64,000 bases of DNA from assembly GCF_037975445.1 (NCBI RefSeq), contig NZ_CP150254.1, positions 2,974,001 through 3,038,000 on the forward strand, written 5' to 3'. This DNA is from Peribacillus sp. FSL P2-0133. GTDB lineage: Bacteria; Bacillota; Bacilli; Bacillales; DSM-1321. Positions 34,035-45,300 of this stretch are shown here, one piece after another (position 1 is the first letter of the stretch; the number at the start of each line of letters is the position of its first letter). Below the pieces are notes generated by a model. That model was not told where the DNA came from. It did not search any database and was given only the letters and a program-made list of their open reading frames with translations. A program made the translations under genes and the position numbers.

Positions 34035-34930
34035 TCTGTCTGGATGTTTAGGGAAAACCTAAAAGATTCGGAGGATTCACTTTGCGGTATGTTGTGAATT
34101 ATTTATGAACCTGTTTCATTTATATCGGGATTTCTCCATCTATCGGTTGAGGTACATTTTCTAAATTACTCCCCTCCCATATTCATACTTCCTATATTGC
34201 GGGTAGTGACAGCTTCGCTGGTAGTACCCACAATATGGAAATGTCAAGATTACAATAAGTTATTTAATTTTAATACTTCAAACATACATACCCCCGTCCT
34301 TATTTAGATGGGAGTAAATGAGTTGTTAAATTTTTTTATAAAAGATACTTTAGCAATAAAGTCGTCTAAAAATCTAGTTTTATTGTACAATCTGGCCCGA
34401 TTGCTTAATAAGAAAAAATCCTACATTATCAAAAAACAACCTATAAACGGCCCACTCAGGGTTATACTCTTCAATCATTACTGATTTCCCCATTACTATT
34501 TTCCTTAACCTGTTGCCCCTTCATCCTTTTCACTTTTATAATCCTTTAAATCCACAATGGCTGCTCATGCATTTCTTGAAGCTGATCGGTTGGAATTTCC
34601 TGTATTCAAACCAGTTGCTGAATTTTCTGAGCCCTTTCCGGTTGCTAGTTGGCCATGTAAACCTACACCTAGTTTTTGAGGGTATTCTCCCCAACCACTT
34701 TTCGGTGTACTGACCTTCCACTGGCCCCCTGGAGGCTTTCCCTCCCATGTTCAACGGGTCAATTGCCCTATCATTCCTTCGTCATGCCTCTCCAAGGGGT
34801 GGAGGCCAGTTATGCTAACCTGATGGGTCGGTGCCCTTTTGTTGAAGAAATCTGGTACTCCGTTCATATCTTCTAAAAAAGAGGACTTAGCAACTTTTCT
34901 TAACTCTGCTCTTCTTATTTTATAAAAAAA
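34035..34930. other. Noncoding region with a long hairpin and a GC-richer island
   Basis: Near 34189-34240 there is a stem TTCCTATATTGCGGGTA / TACCCACAATATGGAA around a loop containing CAGCTTCGCTG. A diverged repeat start (ATCTGGCCCGATTGCTTAATAAG) lies at 34389. From 34500 to 34870 the DNA is G+C richer with CCTTCGTCATGCC and GGGGTGGAGGCCAG; open frames on both strands overlap there but none has an SD or known domain. I read it as a relic of a mobile-element noncoding end. Confidence 0.35.
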
Positions 34931-34967
34931 GAAAGGGAGGAATGCTCTGCATTCCTTCCCCTCTTTT
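34931..34967 (-). terminator. Intrinsic terminator of protease 1
   Basis: GGGGAAGGAATGC-AGA-GCATTCCTCCC followed by TTTCTTTTTTT on the minus strand, directly after the stop. Confidence 0.85.
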
Positions 34968-34971
34968 CTTG

Positions 34972-37900
34972 CTATTGCTTTGGCTCCAGTCCGATCAGGC
35001 GCAGGAAGTATTCCAGACCTTTTTTCCCAATTTTTTCTTTCGGCTGTTTATCGGCAGGCGCATCCGGTCCCTTCGTTAAGAAATTTTTCTCAACGAAGCG
35101 AATGTCTGTCTCGTTCACTTCTCCGTCTTGATTGATATCTTGCGGCACGATGGATGAATCCTTCGTACCATATGCATCAACGACACTCTGGATATCGAGG
35201 ATATCAATCATTTTGTCGCCATTCACATCCCCTGCAAGACTTCTCTGACCAATTCTTAAAAATTGCCCTCGTAGCTCTCCATTTGCATCATGATATCCAG
35301 GAATGAATTTCTTCATCACTTTAAGATGCCCCGGAACATCGAAAACAGCTGTATATACTTGATCGGAAGCAGGAATATCATTGACTGTGAATTTTCCACT
35401 CTTATTAATTGTTCCTGGATATTTTTTACCACTTCTAGAGAGAGCGTATACTTGTGCTCCTATTTTTGAGTAATCCGCTTTTTTCAAAAATGCTGATCCT
35501 GATTCATATATCAAAAATGCTTCCGGTAAGATGGATCCCAGCAACTGTGTATGTGTAGGAATTAATTTAAGATCTTCAGTGCCGTAAAAAGGAATAGCAG
35601 TGTCTGCTGTTTGTCCAGATTTCTTATAAGACCCCTTCTTTACCTCAAATCCAGGAATTTCATCGTAAACTTCATCATTCGATACTTTAAACGTTACATC
35701 GAGGAACGGCATGTCTCCATCCAGTCCTCTGAATGCATTTCCAGTAATGGAAGCACCGATTTTCAAACTATTATTGAATGTACCTTCCGTCACAACAGGT
35801 TTATCTAGTGATACCTGTAAGCCTTTTTCCTTTGCATATTGTTTGACTGCCTTGTTCAGCTTAACGTTCGAAAACTTGAAGAAGTCTTTGTAGTACTCTA
35901 CATTAAATTCTCCCGAGACAAGCTGTTTCACATTATTAAGGCTGAGTGTCATCGTAAAGCTATCGCCGACTTTTAACTCTTTCTTGTTATAACTGGAAGT
36001 CGTATATTCCGTTCCTTCTTTCATGAAGTAATACTTTTGGTAACCAACTGCCGTTGCAGTATCCCACGTTCTCAACCACAATCTCATAGGTTGTTTTGCA
36101 ATATCACTTTCCTCAATTCCTAACTTCACATCTCCATTCGCTTGAATCGGGAAGAACCCAGCCATATATCCAGAGGCACCTGTATAGTAAGCCATAGTGT
36201 TAGACGATTGATCGATGTCCAACCCTTTAGATTGTAATAGATCCACTGTCTCATCCTTAGCTTTTCCATGCAGCCACACCGCTTTTTGGCCATCTTCTAC
36301 TGTAAACATAGAATCATTGATTTCGATTACACCCGATTTTATATCCATGTTGACTTCTGGTGCTGTATTGTCCACGATAAGTGGATTGTGGAAAACATAT
36401 GATTTCCCATCCTCATCGTGTGCAATCAGTTCCAGTATATAGTCGCCTGCTGGAAGCTTTATAGGAATATCACTGATTGGCTGGGACGGATCATTTGTAA
36501 ATGGTAAGACCGTACCGCTGAACGCACCCGTAAGATACACTTCTCTATCTATTGGAAAGTTAGTGTTCGCTGTCCCTATGAACCCTACAGATTTTCCTGT
36601 TTTACTGTCTTTTACAAGCACATCCATGGTTGTCATTGGGCTGTTCAACTTCATGATGAAATGGATCCTTGTGTCATTAAGTTCCCAGAAAGGTGTTGTA
36701 TTTGTCACGGATGGTCTAGTCGCTTTGACATAATCAAATCCTTTTTCCGTCGCCATAACAGCAAATGGAATTTGATAGGATTCGGCTGGATTGTTCGCGT
36801 TGGTCACATGAATATACCCTTCATATCTTCCTGCCGCAGCGCTGGTTGGAATCGTTATTTTTGGCTGGAGCTCCTGTACTTGGCCGCCTCCCACTGTAAT
36901 CGATGAAGGCACCGCCACTTTTACACCGTTCTTTACGGCATCTTGAATGCCTTTACGCTCACCGTGATACTCCACTTCTAGTTTAAAAGATTTCTCTTCC
37001 TGGCTGTTGTTTTGAACCTTCACCTTTTTGCTTGCTTCAATTGGTTCATTACCTTTTTTATAATATCTGCCGAATACGATGGAGCCTGTTTGTTCGTCAA
37101 TTTCTACGAGGTTTCCATTTTCGATATTTTTTGTCTTATCCCATACTTTGATGGATGTGTCTGTATGAACCGCTTGATAGGCATCGATTCGTCCTGCACC
37201 CACTTCGTATACAGAATTATTCCCTTTTAAATCATCCGATGTATTCATGAGTGCCGCTTTTACATCGAAAGGAGTGTATTCCGGATTCTCCTGCAAAATC
37301 AATGCTGCTGCACCTGCCACGTGTGGCGTAGCCATCGATGTACCCGACATGCGCACATAGGCATTCCCGTAATTAATGCCGTCCTGCGGATCGTTGATGA
37401 ATTCCGGTGTCGTAGAGAATATCGACACACCTGGAGCGACTACATCCGGCTTAATATCATAATTTCCATTTACCGGTCCGCGTGAACTAAAATCTGCTAA
37501 ATGATCGCCTTCCGTTTTTGTGTTATTTAACGTTTCAAATGTGAAAGAACCCTCGCCCAGCCCCTTTAATCGCTCACCATCCGCTTTTGACAGGCGGAAA
37601 GAAGGGATTAACCCGACGGCCTCACCCAAGTAGGCAGGTATTTGCCCGTCGACATTGTTATACACAATCACTGATTTAGCCCCAGCGTTTTTGGCGTTTT
37701 TGATTTTTTCATCAAACGCAAGTTCCCCGCGCTGAATCAACGCAATTTTCCCGCTGACATCTTTCCCAGCAAAATCAGTTGCTTTACCAAGTCCCGCAAA
37801 TACAATTGGTAAGGATTTCCCTTGCAATTCTTCTAATCGATCAGAAAAATCTTTGCCTAGCAGCTGCATATTTTCAAATTTCTCGGCGGAAGCGCTTCCA

Positions 37901-39120
37901 TTAAATGCAGGAATGGACATGGAGGCATCGCTTGCACCTACTGATATGCCAAGAGCCGCTGTTCCCGGAGAACCAAGAGTTTTCTCGTTCGGTCCGGCGT
38001 TACCTGCAGCAACGACGGTCACCAAGCCTGAAAGCATGGCGTTATTTACTGCGACAGATGTGGCGTATAAAGGATCGTTAGTCTGCGCGCCAAGCGACAT
38101 ATTGATGACGTCCATGCCATCTTCAATCGCTTGATCGATTCCAGCAAGGATTCCTTCTGTATATCCCCCTCCCCAAGGTCCCAATACTCTATACGCATAT
38201 AAATCTACTTCAGGTGCTACCCCTTTCACAGCGTAATCAACATTGTTTTTCTTTTGGGCTGCAATCGTCCCTGCGACATGTGACCCATGGTTTGTGTAAT
38301 ACACATAGCCTGGTTCTTCTGGCTTGCCAGCATTAATCCAATCCTCGTAGGTCGTTTCCATTGGATCGGCATCATTATCTACAAAATCATATCCGCCTTT
38401 ATAAGCTTCTTTTAAGTCAGGATGATTGTAGTCAATACCTGTATCAAGAACGCCGACTTTTATTCCCTTACCGGTAATGTTCTCGGCATGTAGCTTGTCC
38501 ACGCCAATTTGCGGAATACTGTCTGCCATTTTCGGCTCAATGGCTTCTTTCGTTTTTACCGGCGGTTCCACTTTTACCTCGTAATCTTTAAAAATACGTT
38601 TAACTACTCCAGATTGCAGCAAATCCTTAACTGCCACACCAGGAAGTGTCATCGCTACGCCGTTGATGGCGTTTTTATACTCTCTTGTGATCTTTACATC
38701 TTCCACTTTGTAATTAGTCACATTTTTCTGTGATTTCAATGATTGCACATGCTGTTTAAAATCTTTATGAGCTTTTTCCACTTTCTCATTCGAATCTGCA
38801 GAAGATAGTTTCTTTCCTTTCGCCGCTTGTTTCATCACTTCTATTTTGGCTGGCGCCTGTTCAAATTCGACGATGACTTTGACTAATTCCGGACTATTTG
38901 CATTAATATCCGGAGAAATCGTAAAGTTTGGATTGGCATCCAATTGCTCTAACGCCTTTCTTTGTTCTACAGACAGGCTCGCTAAGATCTCTTCCGCATT
39001 TTCAACTGGATTCAACTCAAACGGGCTTTTCGCCAATACATTATACGGAGCGCCTTGAGATAATAACATGCCAACAGCTAGCGTTCCTGTAAGAATCTTA
39101 CTGATTTTTTTCCTCTTCAT
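34972..39120 (-). CDS. Secreted subtilisin-like serine protease with PA and dockerin-like domains (protease 1)
   Basis: 1382 residues. Signal peptide (residues 1-30); propeptide of inhibitor I9 type (about 75-185, VKVIVEFEQAP...); S8 catalytic domain with D226 (VGVLDTGIDYNHPD), H278 (NHGSHVAGT) and serine near 591 (MSGTSMATPHVAG), split by a PA insert around residues 410-520; Fn3-like domains; a cohesin-like/filamin-type region (LKVGDSFTMTLSLNNVKQL); and at the end two EF-type loops DVNGDKMIDILD and DINQDGEVNETD forming a dockerin-like module. Closest to the Vpr/minor extracellular protease group but much longer. An HK/RR pair lies directly upstream on the same strand and probably controls it. 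Confidence 0.9.
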   Translation of the reverse strand: MKRKKISKILTGTLAVGMLLSQGAPYNVLAKSPFELNPVENAEEILASLSVEQRKALEQLDANPNFTISPDINANSPELVKVIVEFEQAPAKIEVMKQAAKGKKLSSADSNEKVEKAHKDFKQHVQSLKSQKNVTNYKVEDVKITREYKNAINGVAMTLPGVAVKDLLQSGVVKRIFKDYEVKVEPPVKTKEAIEPKMADSIPQIGVDKLHAENITGKGIKVGVLDTGIDYNHPDLKEAYKGGYDFVDNDADPMETTYEDWINAGKPEEPGYVYYTNHGSHVAGTIAAQKKNNVDYAVKGVAPEVDLYAYRVLGPWGGGYTEGILAGIDQAIEDGMDVINMSLGAQTNDPLYATSVAVNNAMLSGLVTVVAAGNAGPNEKTLGSPGTAALGISVGASDASMSIPAFNGSASAEKFENMQLLGKDFSDRLEELQGKSLPIVFAGLGKATDFAGKDVSGKIALIQRGELAFDEKIKNAKNAGAKSVIVYNNVDGQIPAYLGEAVGLIPSFRLSKADGERLKGLGEGSFTFETLNNTKTEGDHLADFSSRGPVNGNYDIKPDVVAPGVSIFSTTPEFINDPQDGINYGNAYVRMSGTSMATPHVAGAAALILQENPEYTPFDVKAALMNTSDDLKGNNSVYEVGAGRIDAYQAVHTDTSIKVWDKTKNIENGNLVEIDEQTGSIVFGRYYKKGNEPIEASKKVKVQNNSQEEKSFKLEVEYHGERKGIQDAVKNGVKVAVPSSITVGGGQVQELQPKITIPTSAAAGRYEGYIHVTNANNPAESYQIPFAVMATEKGFDYVKATRPSVTNTTPFWELNDTRIHFIMKLNSPMTTMDVLVKDSKTGKSVGFIGTANTNFPIDREVYLTGAFSGTVLPFTNDPSQPISDIPIKLPAGDYILELIAHDEDGKSYVFHNPLIVDNTAPEVNMDIKSGVIEINDSMFTVEDGQKAVWLHGKAKDETVDLLQSKGLDIDQSSNTMAYYTGASGYMAGFFPIQANGDVKLGIEESDIAKQPMRLWLRTWDTATAVGYQKYYFMKEGTEYTTSSYNKKELKVGDSFTMTLSLNNVKQLVSGEFNVEYYKDFFKFSNVKLNKAVKQYAKEKGLQVSLDKPVVTEGTFNNSLKIGASITGNAFRGLDGDMPFLDVTFKVSNDEVYDEIPGFEVKKGSYKKSGQTADTAIPFYGTEDLKLIPTHTQLLGSILPEAFLIYESGSAFLKKADYSKIGAQVYALSRSGKKYPGTINKSGKFTVNDIPASDQVYTAVFDVPGHLKVMKKFIPGYHDANGELRGQFLRIGQRSLAGDVNGDKMIDILDIQSVVDAYGTKDSSIVPQDINQDGEVNETDIRFVEKNFLTKGPDAPADKQPKEKIGKKGLEYFLRLIGLEPKQ

Positions 39121-39230
39121 ACCGCATCCCCTTATCCTATATAATTACTATTTTCTCTCTAAACATTTGTTCTTCATAAACAATTCATTTAAAGATGAAT
39201 TCATATATCTAGTAAACTAAGATTCAATAT

Positions 39231-39297
39231 ATCATCCCATATTTCTACTTTTCTGAAAATTAATCATAAGAAGTAATTTTTCATCTATTGGTTCTAG
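39231..39297 (-). promoter_or_regulatory. Conserved promoter block of protease 1
   Basis: ATCATCCCATATTTCT, CTTTTCTGAAAATTAATCAT and TATTGGTTCTA occur in the same order and spacing upstream of protease 2 (46728-46795), whereas DNA nearer each start has diverged. Probably the promoter and/or the response-regulator binding site, 110-180 bases before the start codon. Confidence 0.55.
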
Positions 39298-39392
39298 ATC
39301 AATATATAACTAAAGAACTATTCCAGATCTGTTATTAAAGAAAAATAATAAGGATACTGAACAGTTCTTTTAACCTTTTAAGTAATTATGAT

Positions 39393-40034
39393 TTATGAAA
39401 ATGGAACAAGTTGATTTCGAACGGCATAAATGACTGCCTGTGAACGGCTTTTCACATTCAGCTTTTTGAAAATCTTATTGATGTGAATTTTGACGGTCTT
39501 ATCACTGATAAATAAGGCTTCAGCGATTTCTTTGTTACTAAGACCTTTGGCCAACTCAAACAGTATTTCTTTTTCACGCTTAGTCAAAATATTTTCGTTT
39601 GGCTCTGATTTCGTTTGCTGGTGATGATACGTTATCAGCTTTTTGGTCATGCGAGGATGAATAACCGAATCCCCTTGTGACACCATTCGAATCGCTGCTA
39701 CCACTTGTTCGGATGACGAATCCTTCAATAAATAGCCATCTGCACCAGCCCGAAGTGCTTCCATTAAGTATTCATTATCTTCAAACATCGTCAATACAAG
39801 AACGCGGCAATTCGGATACTGACTTTTCACGAGGGACGTGACCTCAATGCCATTTTTTCCAGGGAGATTGATGTCCATCAAAATACAATCAGGTCGATAC
39901 TCCTCTACTTTCTTCAACACCTCTTCCCCGGACACGGCTTCACCCACGACTCGGATGTCTGATTCGAGATCCAATATACTCCGAATTCCATCACGCAAGA
40001 CCGTATGATCATCTACTAATAATATTTGAATCAT
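39393..40034 (-). CDS. NarL/FixJ-family response regulator
   Basis: 213 residues. Receiver domain with acidic pocket VDDH (D8, D9), phospho-acceptor D54 ([10 protein letters not shown]), T/S and K104-region YLLKD; C-terminal LuxR-type [42 protein letters not shown]. DegU/LiaR-like. Overlaps the kinase gene by 26 bases, with AAGGGAGGAG before its ATG: translationally coupled pair. The likely target is the protease gene 272 bases downstream. Confidence 0.9.
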   Translation of the reverse strand: MIQILLVDDHTVLRDGIRSILDLESDIRVVGEAVSGEEVLKKVEEYRPDCILMDINLPGKNGIEVTSLVKSQYPNCRVLVLTMFEDNEYLMEALRAGADGYLLKDSSSEQVVAAIRMVSQGDSVIHPRMTKKLITYHHQQTKSEPNENILTKREKEILFELAKGLSNKEIAEALFISDKTVKIHINKIFKKLNVKSRSQAVIYAVRNQLVPFS

Positions 40035-41868
40035 GATACTCCTCCCTTGTTTCTGAATCTGGAATGAACAATGTAATTACTGTACCTTTTCCTGTGGAAC
40101 TATCAATCTGAAGGGTAGCACCTAGCTGTTCAGCTTGTTCATTCATATGTAAAATGCCATAATGGGGCTCATGCTTTGTTTTAATCATGGATTCAAAAAG
40201 GGAAAAGCCAACCCCGTTGTCCTTCACTTTTAAAAGCACATGTTCACGTTGATAGCTTAGAAGAATGTCAACTTCGTCCGCTTTTGCATGTTTTACAATA
40301 TTCTGCAAGCTTTCCTGTAAAGTATCGAAGATGGCTCGTTCTATTGTAAAACTGAGTGTTCGAGAACGGCCCCTTTCATGATATTTAATCGCTAGATTAT
40401 TTTCTTGTTTTATCGATTGAATTTTATTTGCAATCGCTTGTTTTAACCCTAGACTTTGGGTAGGATATGGCTTTAAAGCATAGATAGAATAGCGAACTTC
40501 CCCTAAACTCTTCCGTAATTTTTTTATACTTTTGTCTACCACTTGCTCCATGTTTCCTGATTGATCTGCGGACTGCCTCAGAGCTGATTCCAGCTGAAAT
40601 ATGACCCCGGCTAATACTTGTGCAATTCCATCATGAATTTCCCGAGCAAGCCGATTTCTTTCTTCCAGAATCATTCGTTTTTCTTGTTCAGCGACGAGGG
40701 ACCGTGTTTTCAGCAAGCTGCTCAATTGATTGGCAAACGTAGATAAGGACTGTATATCTTCGGTAATAAAACTCGCCCCCCTGCTTTTACCTGCAACAAA
40801 CATCCCTACTAATTCATGATTTACTATAAGAGGCAGGTAGACAAGGGAACGTATGACATCTTCAAATACTTCATCTCCCGGGGCCATACCTGTTTTCCAA
40901 TCAGTAACAACAAAGGTTTCAGATATTTCTTCAAAATTCGGATGGATATCAGAAGAACTTGAAATATTGGTATGTACTTTTCCATCCTTTAATAGAAGCT
41001 GCCAATCCCCCTCATCTTTTGCCCATAAAGCATATGCTTGTATTCCCAAGAATCCTTTAAGTGATTGTTTCATTTGATCTAAGTTTCCGGCAGACAGCCC
41101 GTGACTTAACTCCGTCGTAATGGTAAAAAGGTTATATAATCGTTCTTTTTCAATCCTTATTTGCCTCATGAAGGAGCTGATGGTGCAGATTGCTACAAGT
41201 GGGAAAAAGAAGAACAGAACGGTAATTCCATCCAACTCCCCTCGATATCGATGTTCTAAGATATAAATAAGGGAGGCGTAACATAAACAAAAACTTGCGC
41301 TCAAAAATAAAAATATATTTTTCTTGTACCACTGTTCTAGTGGATATTGCTGAGGCAGAATCACCATTAAAAGATCATATAAAAGGGTGTTGAAAAGGCA
41401 AAAAAATACGGTAAATAAAAGCAAGCTTATTAATTCTTCATATAAAACTGGCAGGTTCATCTCCGTAATAAAAAAAGAAATACATTCGTTGGAAAACCAT
41501 TCTGCCAAAGTGATACTAAAAGCAAATTGAGTGCAATTAAATAGTGTTCTTTGTATTGGTAAGCGGCGAAGGGTATGTGTAAAAACCATCACACATACAC
41601 AAGCAACAACCGTTATATGTATACCAAACTCCCAATTCATTGGATAAATAAGCGTAAGACTGAGTGTAATACCTCCTCTTCCAATACGGATAGGAAAATA
41701 TTCAATAATCCCCATAAACACTGCTAACAACAAAACGATTATGAATTCAGAAGGCATTTCACTTTTAAATATGGAATTGATTACAGCAATCATACCAAGA
41801 ATAGAAATAGAATAAAGATAAAAACTCGCTATTTGTTCCCTCCTAGTGATAGAATCTATCTTTTTCAA
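40009..41868 (-). CDS. Membrane sensor histidine kinase with GAF and HisKA_3 domains
   Basis: TTG 41868 is preferred (AAGGAAGG, 7-base spacing); a TTG at 41892 is in frame. About 619 residues: N-terminal MASE-like block of 7-8 membrane helices (residues 15-230), a GAF-type sensor domain (about 250-390, [18 protein letters not shown]), HisKA_3 dimerisation helix [17 protein letters not shown] with the phospho-histidine near residue 412, and HATPase_c with VKDNGVGFS and [15 protein letters not shown]. This is the NarX/LiaS/DegS-like class that pairs with LuxR-type regulators. The signal is unknown. Confidence 0.87.
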   Translation of the reverse strand: MKKIDSITRREQIASFYLYSISILGMIAVINSIFKSEMPSEFIIVLLLAVFMGIIEYFPIRIGRGGITLSLTLIYPMNWEFGIHITVVACVCVMVFTHTLRRLPIQRTLFNCTQFAFSITLAEWFSNECISFFITEMNLPVLYEELISLLLFTVFFCLFNTLLYDLLMVILPQQYPLEQWYKKNIFLFLSASFCLCYASLIYILEHRYRGELDGITVLFFFFPLVAICTISSFMRQIRIEKERLYNLFTITTELSHGLSAGNLDQMKQSLKGFLGIQAYALWAKDEGDWQLLLKDGKVHTNISSSSDIHPNFEEISETFVVTDWKTGMAPGDEVFEDVIRSLVYLPLIVNHELVGMFVAGKSRGASFITEDIQSLSTFANQLSSLLKTRSLVAEQEKRMILEERNRLAREIHDGIAQVLAGVIFQLESALRQSADQSGNMEQVVDKSIKKLRKSLGEVRYSIYALKPYPTQSLGLKQAIANKIQSIKQENNLAIKYHERGRSRTLSFTIERAIFDTLQESLQNIVKHAKADEVDILLSYQREHVLLKVKDNGVGFSLFESMIKTKHEPHYGILHMNEQAEQLGATLQIDSSTGKGTVITLFIPDSETREEYHDSNIISR

Positions 41869-42218
41869 AACGGCACCTTCCTTTATTTGCAAGAATCATT
41901 GTCTATCATTATCTAACAAAAAACCGGCACTGGCAAAATGGCAAAATACCCACTAGCCAATCACCGGCTGTGCCATTACCCTAAATGGCAAGACACAATA
42001 CTAGTATACTCTTAGATTCTTTATTTGCCTGCTCATCAAATGTTGTAAATGTCATGGTCTTTTGTTGTAGATTATATAGTACAAAAAGTGTAAGTAAACT
42101 AAACTTCATCCCCAATAAAAGACGTTGAAGAAAAAGAACCAAAAGATAAATTTTTGGAATTAAGTGAAGATGGAACTGATGCTTTTTGAACGCAGAGAGA
42201 TTGATTTCAAAAGTAATT

Positions 42219-42253
42219 AAAAAACCTTAACCCAATAAAATACAGGGCTAAGG
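42219..42253 (-). terminator. Intrinsic terminator of protease 2
   Basis: CCTTAGCCC / GGGTTAAGG stem followed by TTTTTTAATT on the minus strand, about 90 bases after the stop codon. The rest of 41869-42340 carries no gene; a short GGCAAAATGGCAAAAT direct repeat is at 41932-41947. Confidence 0.7.
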
Positions 42254-42340
42254 CTACTTAAAATCTTATTTAATTACTGTCTATTTACTGTAGTAATCCA
42301 TAAAATGGTTCTTCGTTTGATTATAGAAACTAGCTTAGGA

Positions 42341-45300
42341 TTATTTTAATCCTAACTGATTTAACACAGTATCTAATGTAGAACCTTTATACTTAGTTTT
42401 CGCTTTAGGTGCATTCGGAACTGTCCTATTTTGTAATCGATAGTTTTTAATAAGAAGATCCATATCCTTTTTATCAACAACTCCATCGAAGTTCAAATCT
42501 GCACCTGATTTATTTGTTCCCCAATAAGTTTGTAGATATATTGCATCCATTATATCAATTACATTATCTTTATTTGCATCCCCAGCTTTAGCTTGCTTGG
42601 AAAAACCTCTTAAATTTCCGATTAATTTTCCACGAACGTCATCTGATAGCACAAACGAATTATACATCGTAAAATGACCTGGTACATCTACTTTTAGTGT
42701 ATAAGCATTTTTATCAGCATTCATTCCATCTACAGTGTAGTTTCCATTTTTATTTGGAGCAGCCTCAAAAACAGTTTTACCATCATATGACGTTACCGTT
42801 ACTTTTGCACCAATTTTGGTGTGATCAAACGCGTAATTCGGTTGGCCTGTTAAAGGATCAGTCGTTCCTTCTAATTTCAAGTAACCCTGTATTCTTGAAT
42901 ATTTTTCTTTCATATTAACACTATCCATATAAGTATATACATTATTTGTTACTGCATTTGATTGATCAATTGTAGTTCCAGTCATTTCCATGTTAAACCA
43001 ATTGACAGAGAAACTTGACTTTGGCGAATGATGTTTAACTGTATTTAAATCGAAATTAACTAATTGCATATCTTCTGGTAATGTTTTATTTCCTAAATAG
43101 TTAAAAGTAATTGTATAAGTCGTTAAAACATCATCAGATGTTGATGTTACAGATACTTGTGCATCCCCATATTGCTTAACTGCATCACTTACAACAACAT
43201 TATTAATTGTAGCTAAGTCACCGTTGTCTTTTAATACTGGAATTGTAATCTTTGATGTTTTTAGGTTTTTAATATTATTTGAACGAATAGAATAATTTAT
43301 AGTATCTCCGGTTGAAGCGACTTGTTTATTTGCTTTTAAGTAATAGTAAGGGTAAGTATTAGAAACAAAAGCTACCCTTAGCATTTCCGAAGGACCTGAA
43401 GTAAAGTTCCTAGCCGCATCCATTCCATAAAACTGAACTTTTAAAGGTCTCGTTCTTTTTTTAACTAAAATTTGATCATTGTAATTTCCATTTTTATCTG
43501 TGTTTATTGGATCTGACATATATGGACTATCATATTGGTATAAAATTTTATTACTTGACTGATCAACAGGAAAACCTTCTTGTTTTGCCTCATCTGTCTC
43601 AGGATCATTTAAATTAATATTAAAGTCATATAAATATTCACCGTTTGAATCAAATTGGCTATCTTTATACTCAATAACCTTTTGATCTAACTTATCAAAG
43701 CTTGAAGTCATAATTGGTGCGCCCTTTTCATACATAAAATCTGCTGATTTAGAGAATGTTTTCCCTTGATCATTTGTTCCAATCATTTTTAATTTATAGT
43801 TACCTGTTTTTGCAAACACAGGCTCACTGCTAATCGGATTTTTCGGATCACCAGTGAATGGGAAATAAGCCCCTGTAAATGCATATGCAATCCCGTAAAC
43901 TGTGTTTTCATTTACTCCGAAACCATTTAAAGTTCCAAGGTATCCAATATCTTCACCAGTTGTTGCATCTTGGACTACCACGTCAATATATCTCATGTGC
44001 GATCTTACTGAAAAACTAAATGACATGCCTGGAGCTGCTTGTTCTGGCCAACGTGTATCACCAGAATACATTGGATTAGCAATGGTTAGTGTATCAAAAC
44101 CTTCATTTACTACACGACTACCAAATGGAATTTGATACTTTTCAGTTGGATCTGCATTATTTGTAAAGACGATATATCCCTCATATGTTCCTTTTTCAGC
44201 TGTTTTCGGAATGTTTAAGTCAAATTTAATTGATTTTTGACTAATTCTGGTCAATTTAACTGAAGTTGGACCTGTTAAGGTCACTCCATTTTGAGCTGCA
44301 TCTTTGGAACCTCTTAATTCTGTTTGGAATTTAACATTTACACTAAATGTTTTTGCTTTTTCACTTCTATTTTTCAATGTAATCTTACGTGAATCATGAA
44401 TATCTTGGTCATCAAATCCATATGAACCAAAACTGATTCCACCCGTTAGTTCTTTGATTACCTTTTGTTTTCCATTGATATTTGTAGGTGTTTTATCTAC
44501 TACTTCAAATTCGACATTAGAATGAAGTGCTTCATATGCATCAACACGACCACTACCGATTTCAAATACACTATAAGCTTTTGAAAGTGGATCAGCCGTA
44601 TTCATTAAAATTGATTTAATGTCTGCAGGCTCAAGATCCTTATTCGATTGTAATAATAATGCTGAAACACCTGCCACATAAGGGGTTGCCATTGAAGTTC
44701 CTGATAAACGCTGATATGCATATTTATAATCTTCCGGTTTTGTTCCATCTACTGTTTTATCGTTTACGTAAAATGGGACGGTTGAAAGTATCGAAACACC
44801 TGGTCCAGTTACTTCCGGTTTAATGTCATAATTCATTCGAGATGGACCTCTAGAACTAAATGATGCTAACTCATCGGATGCTGTTTGTATCTTAGTAAAA
44901 TCGCCAAATGTGATATCAGTTTTACCAGTTTTTAATGCTTCCAAGATCGTTAATCCTTCTTCATTTGAAACAGAGAATGAAGGAATCGCATTAACTGATT
45001 CACCTAAGAAAGACTGAATTGCACCCTCGGCCTTGTTTGCTTCATCATTATACATGATAACGCCAGCAGCACCTTTTGCCTTGGCATTCGCAATTTTAGA
45101 GTCCAATGTATAAACTCCTCGGCTCATGAGTACAAATTTCCCTTTTACGTCTTTTCCTGTATAGTTATCTCCGAGCCCCACATCAACAAGTTGGAGGGTT
45201 TTTCCTTTTAATGTAGACAAATCATCTTTATAGTTTTTTGCTAATTGTCTTAAATTGTAATTCTCCCCATTATGCGCACCTGCATATTGATAAATATCAA

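Noticed and set aside
34513-34876. Three open frames of 66-72 codons in the GC-richer island
   Set aside because: They overlap on both strands and none has an SD or a family pattern.
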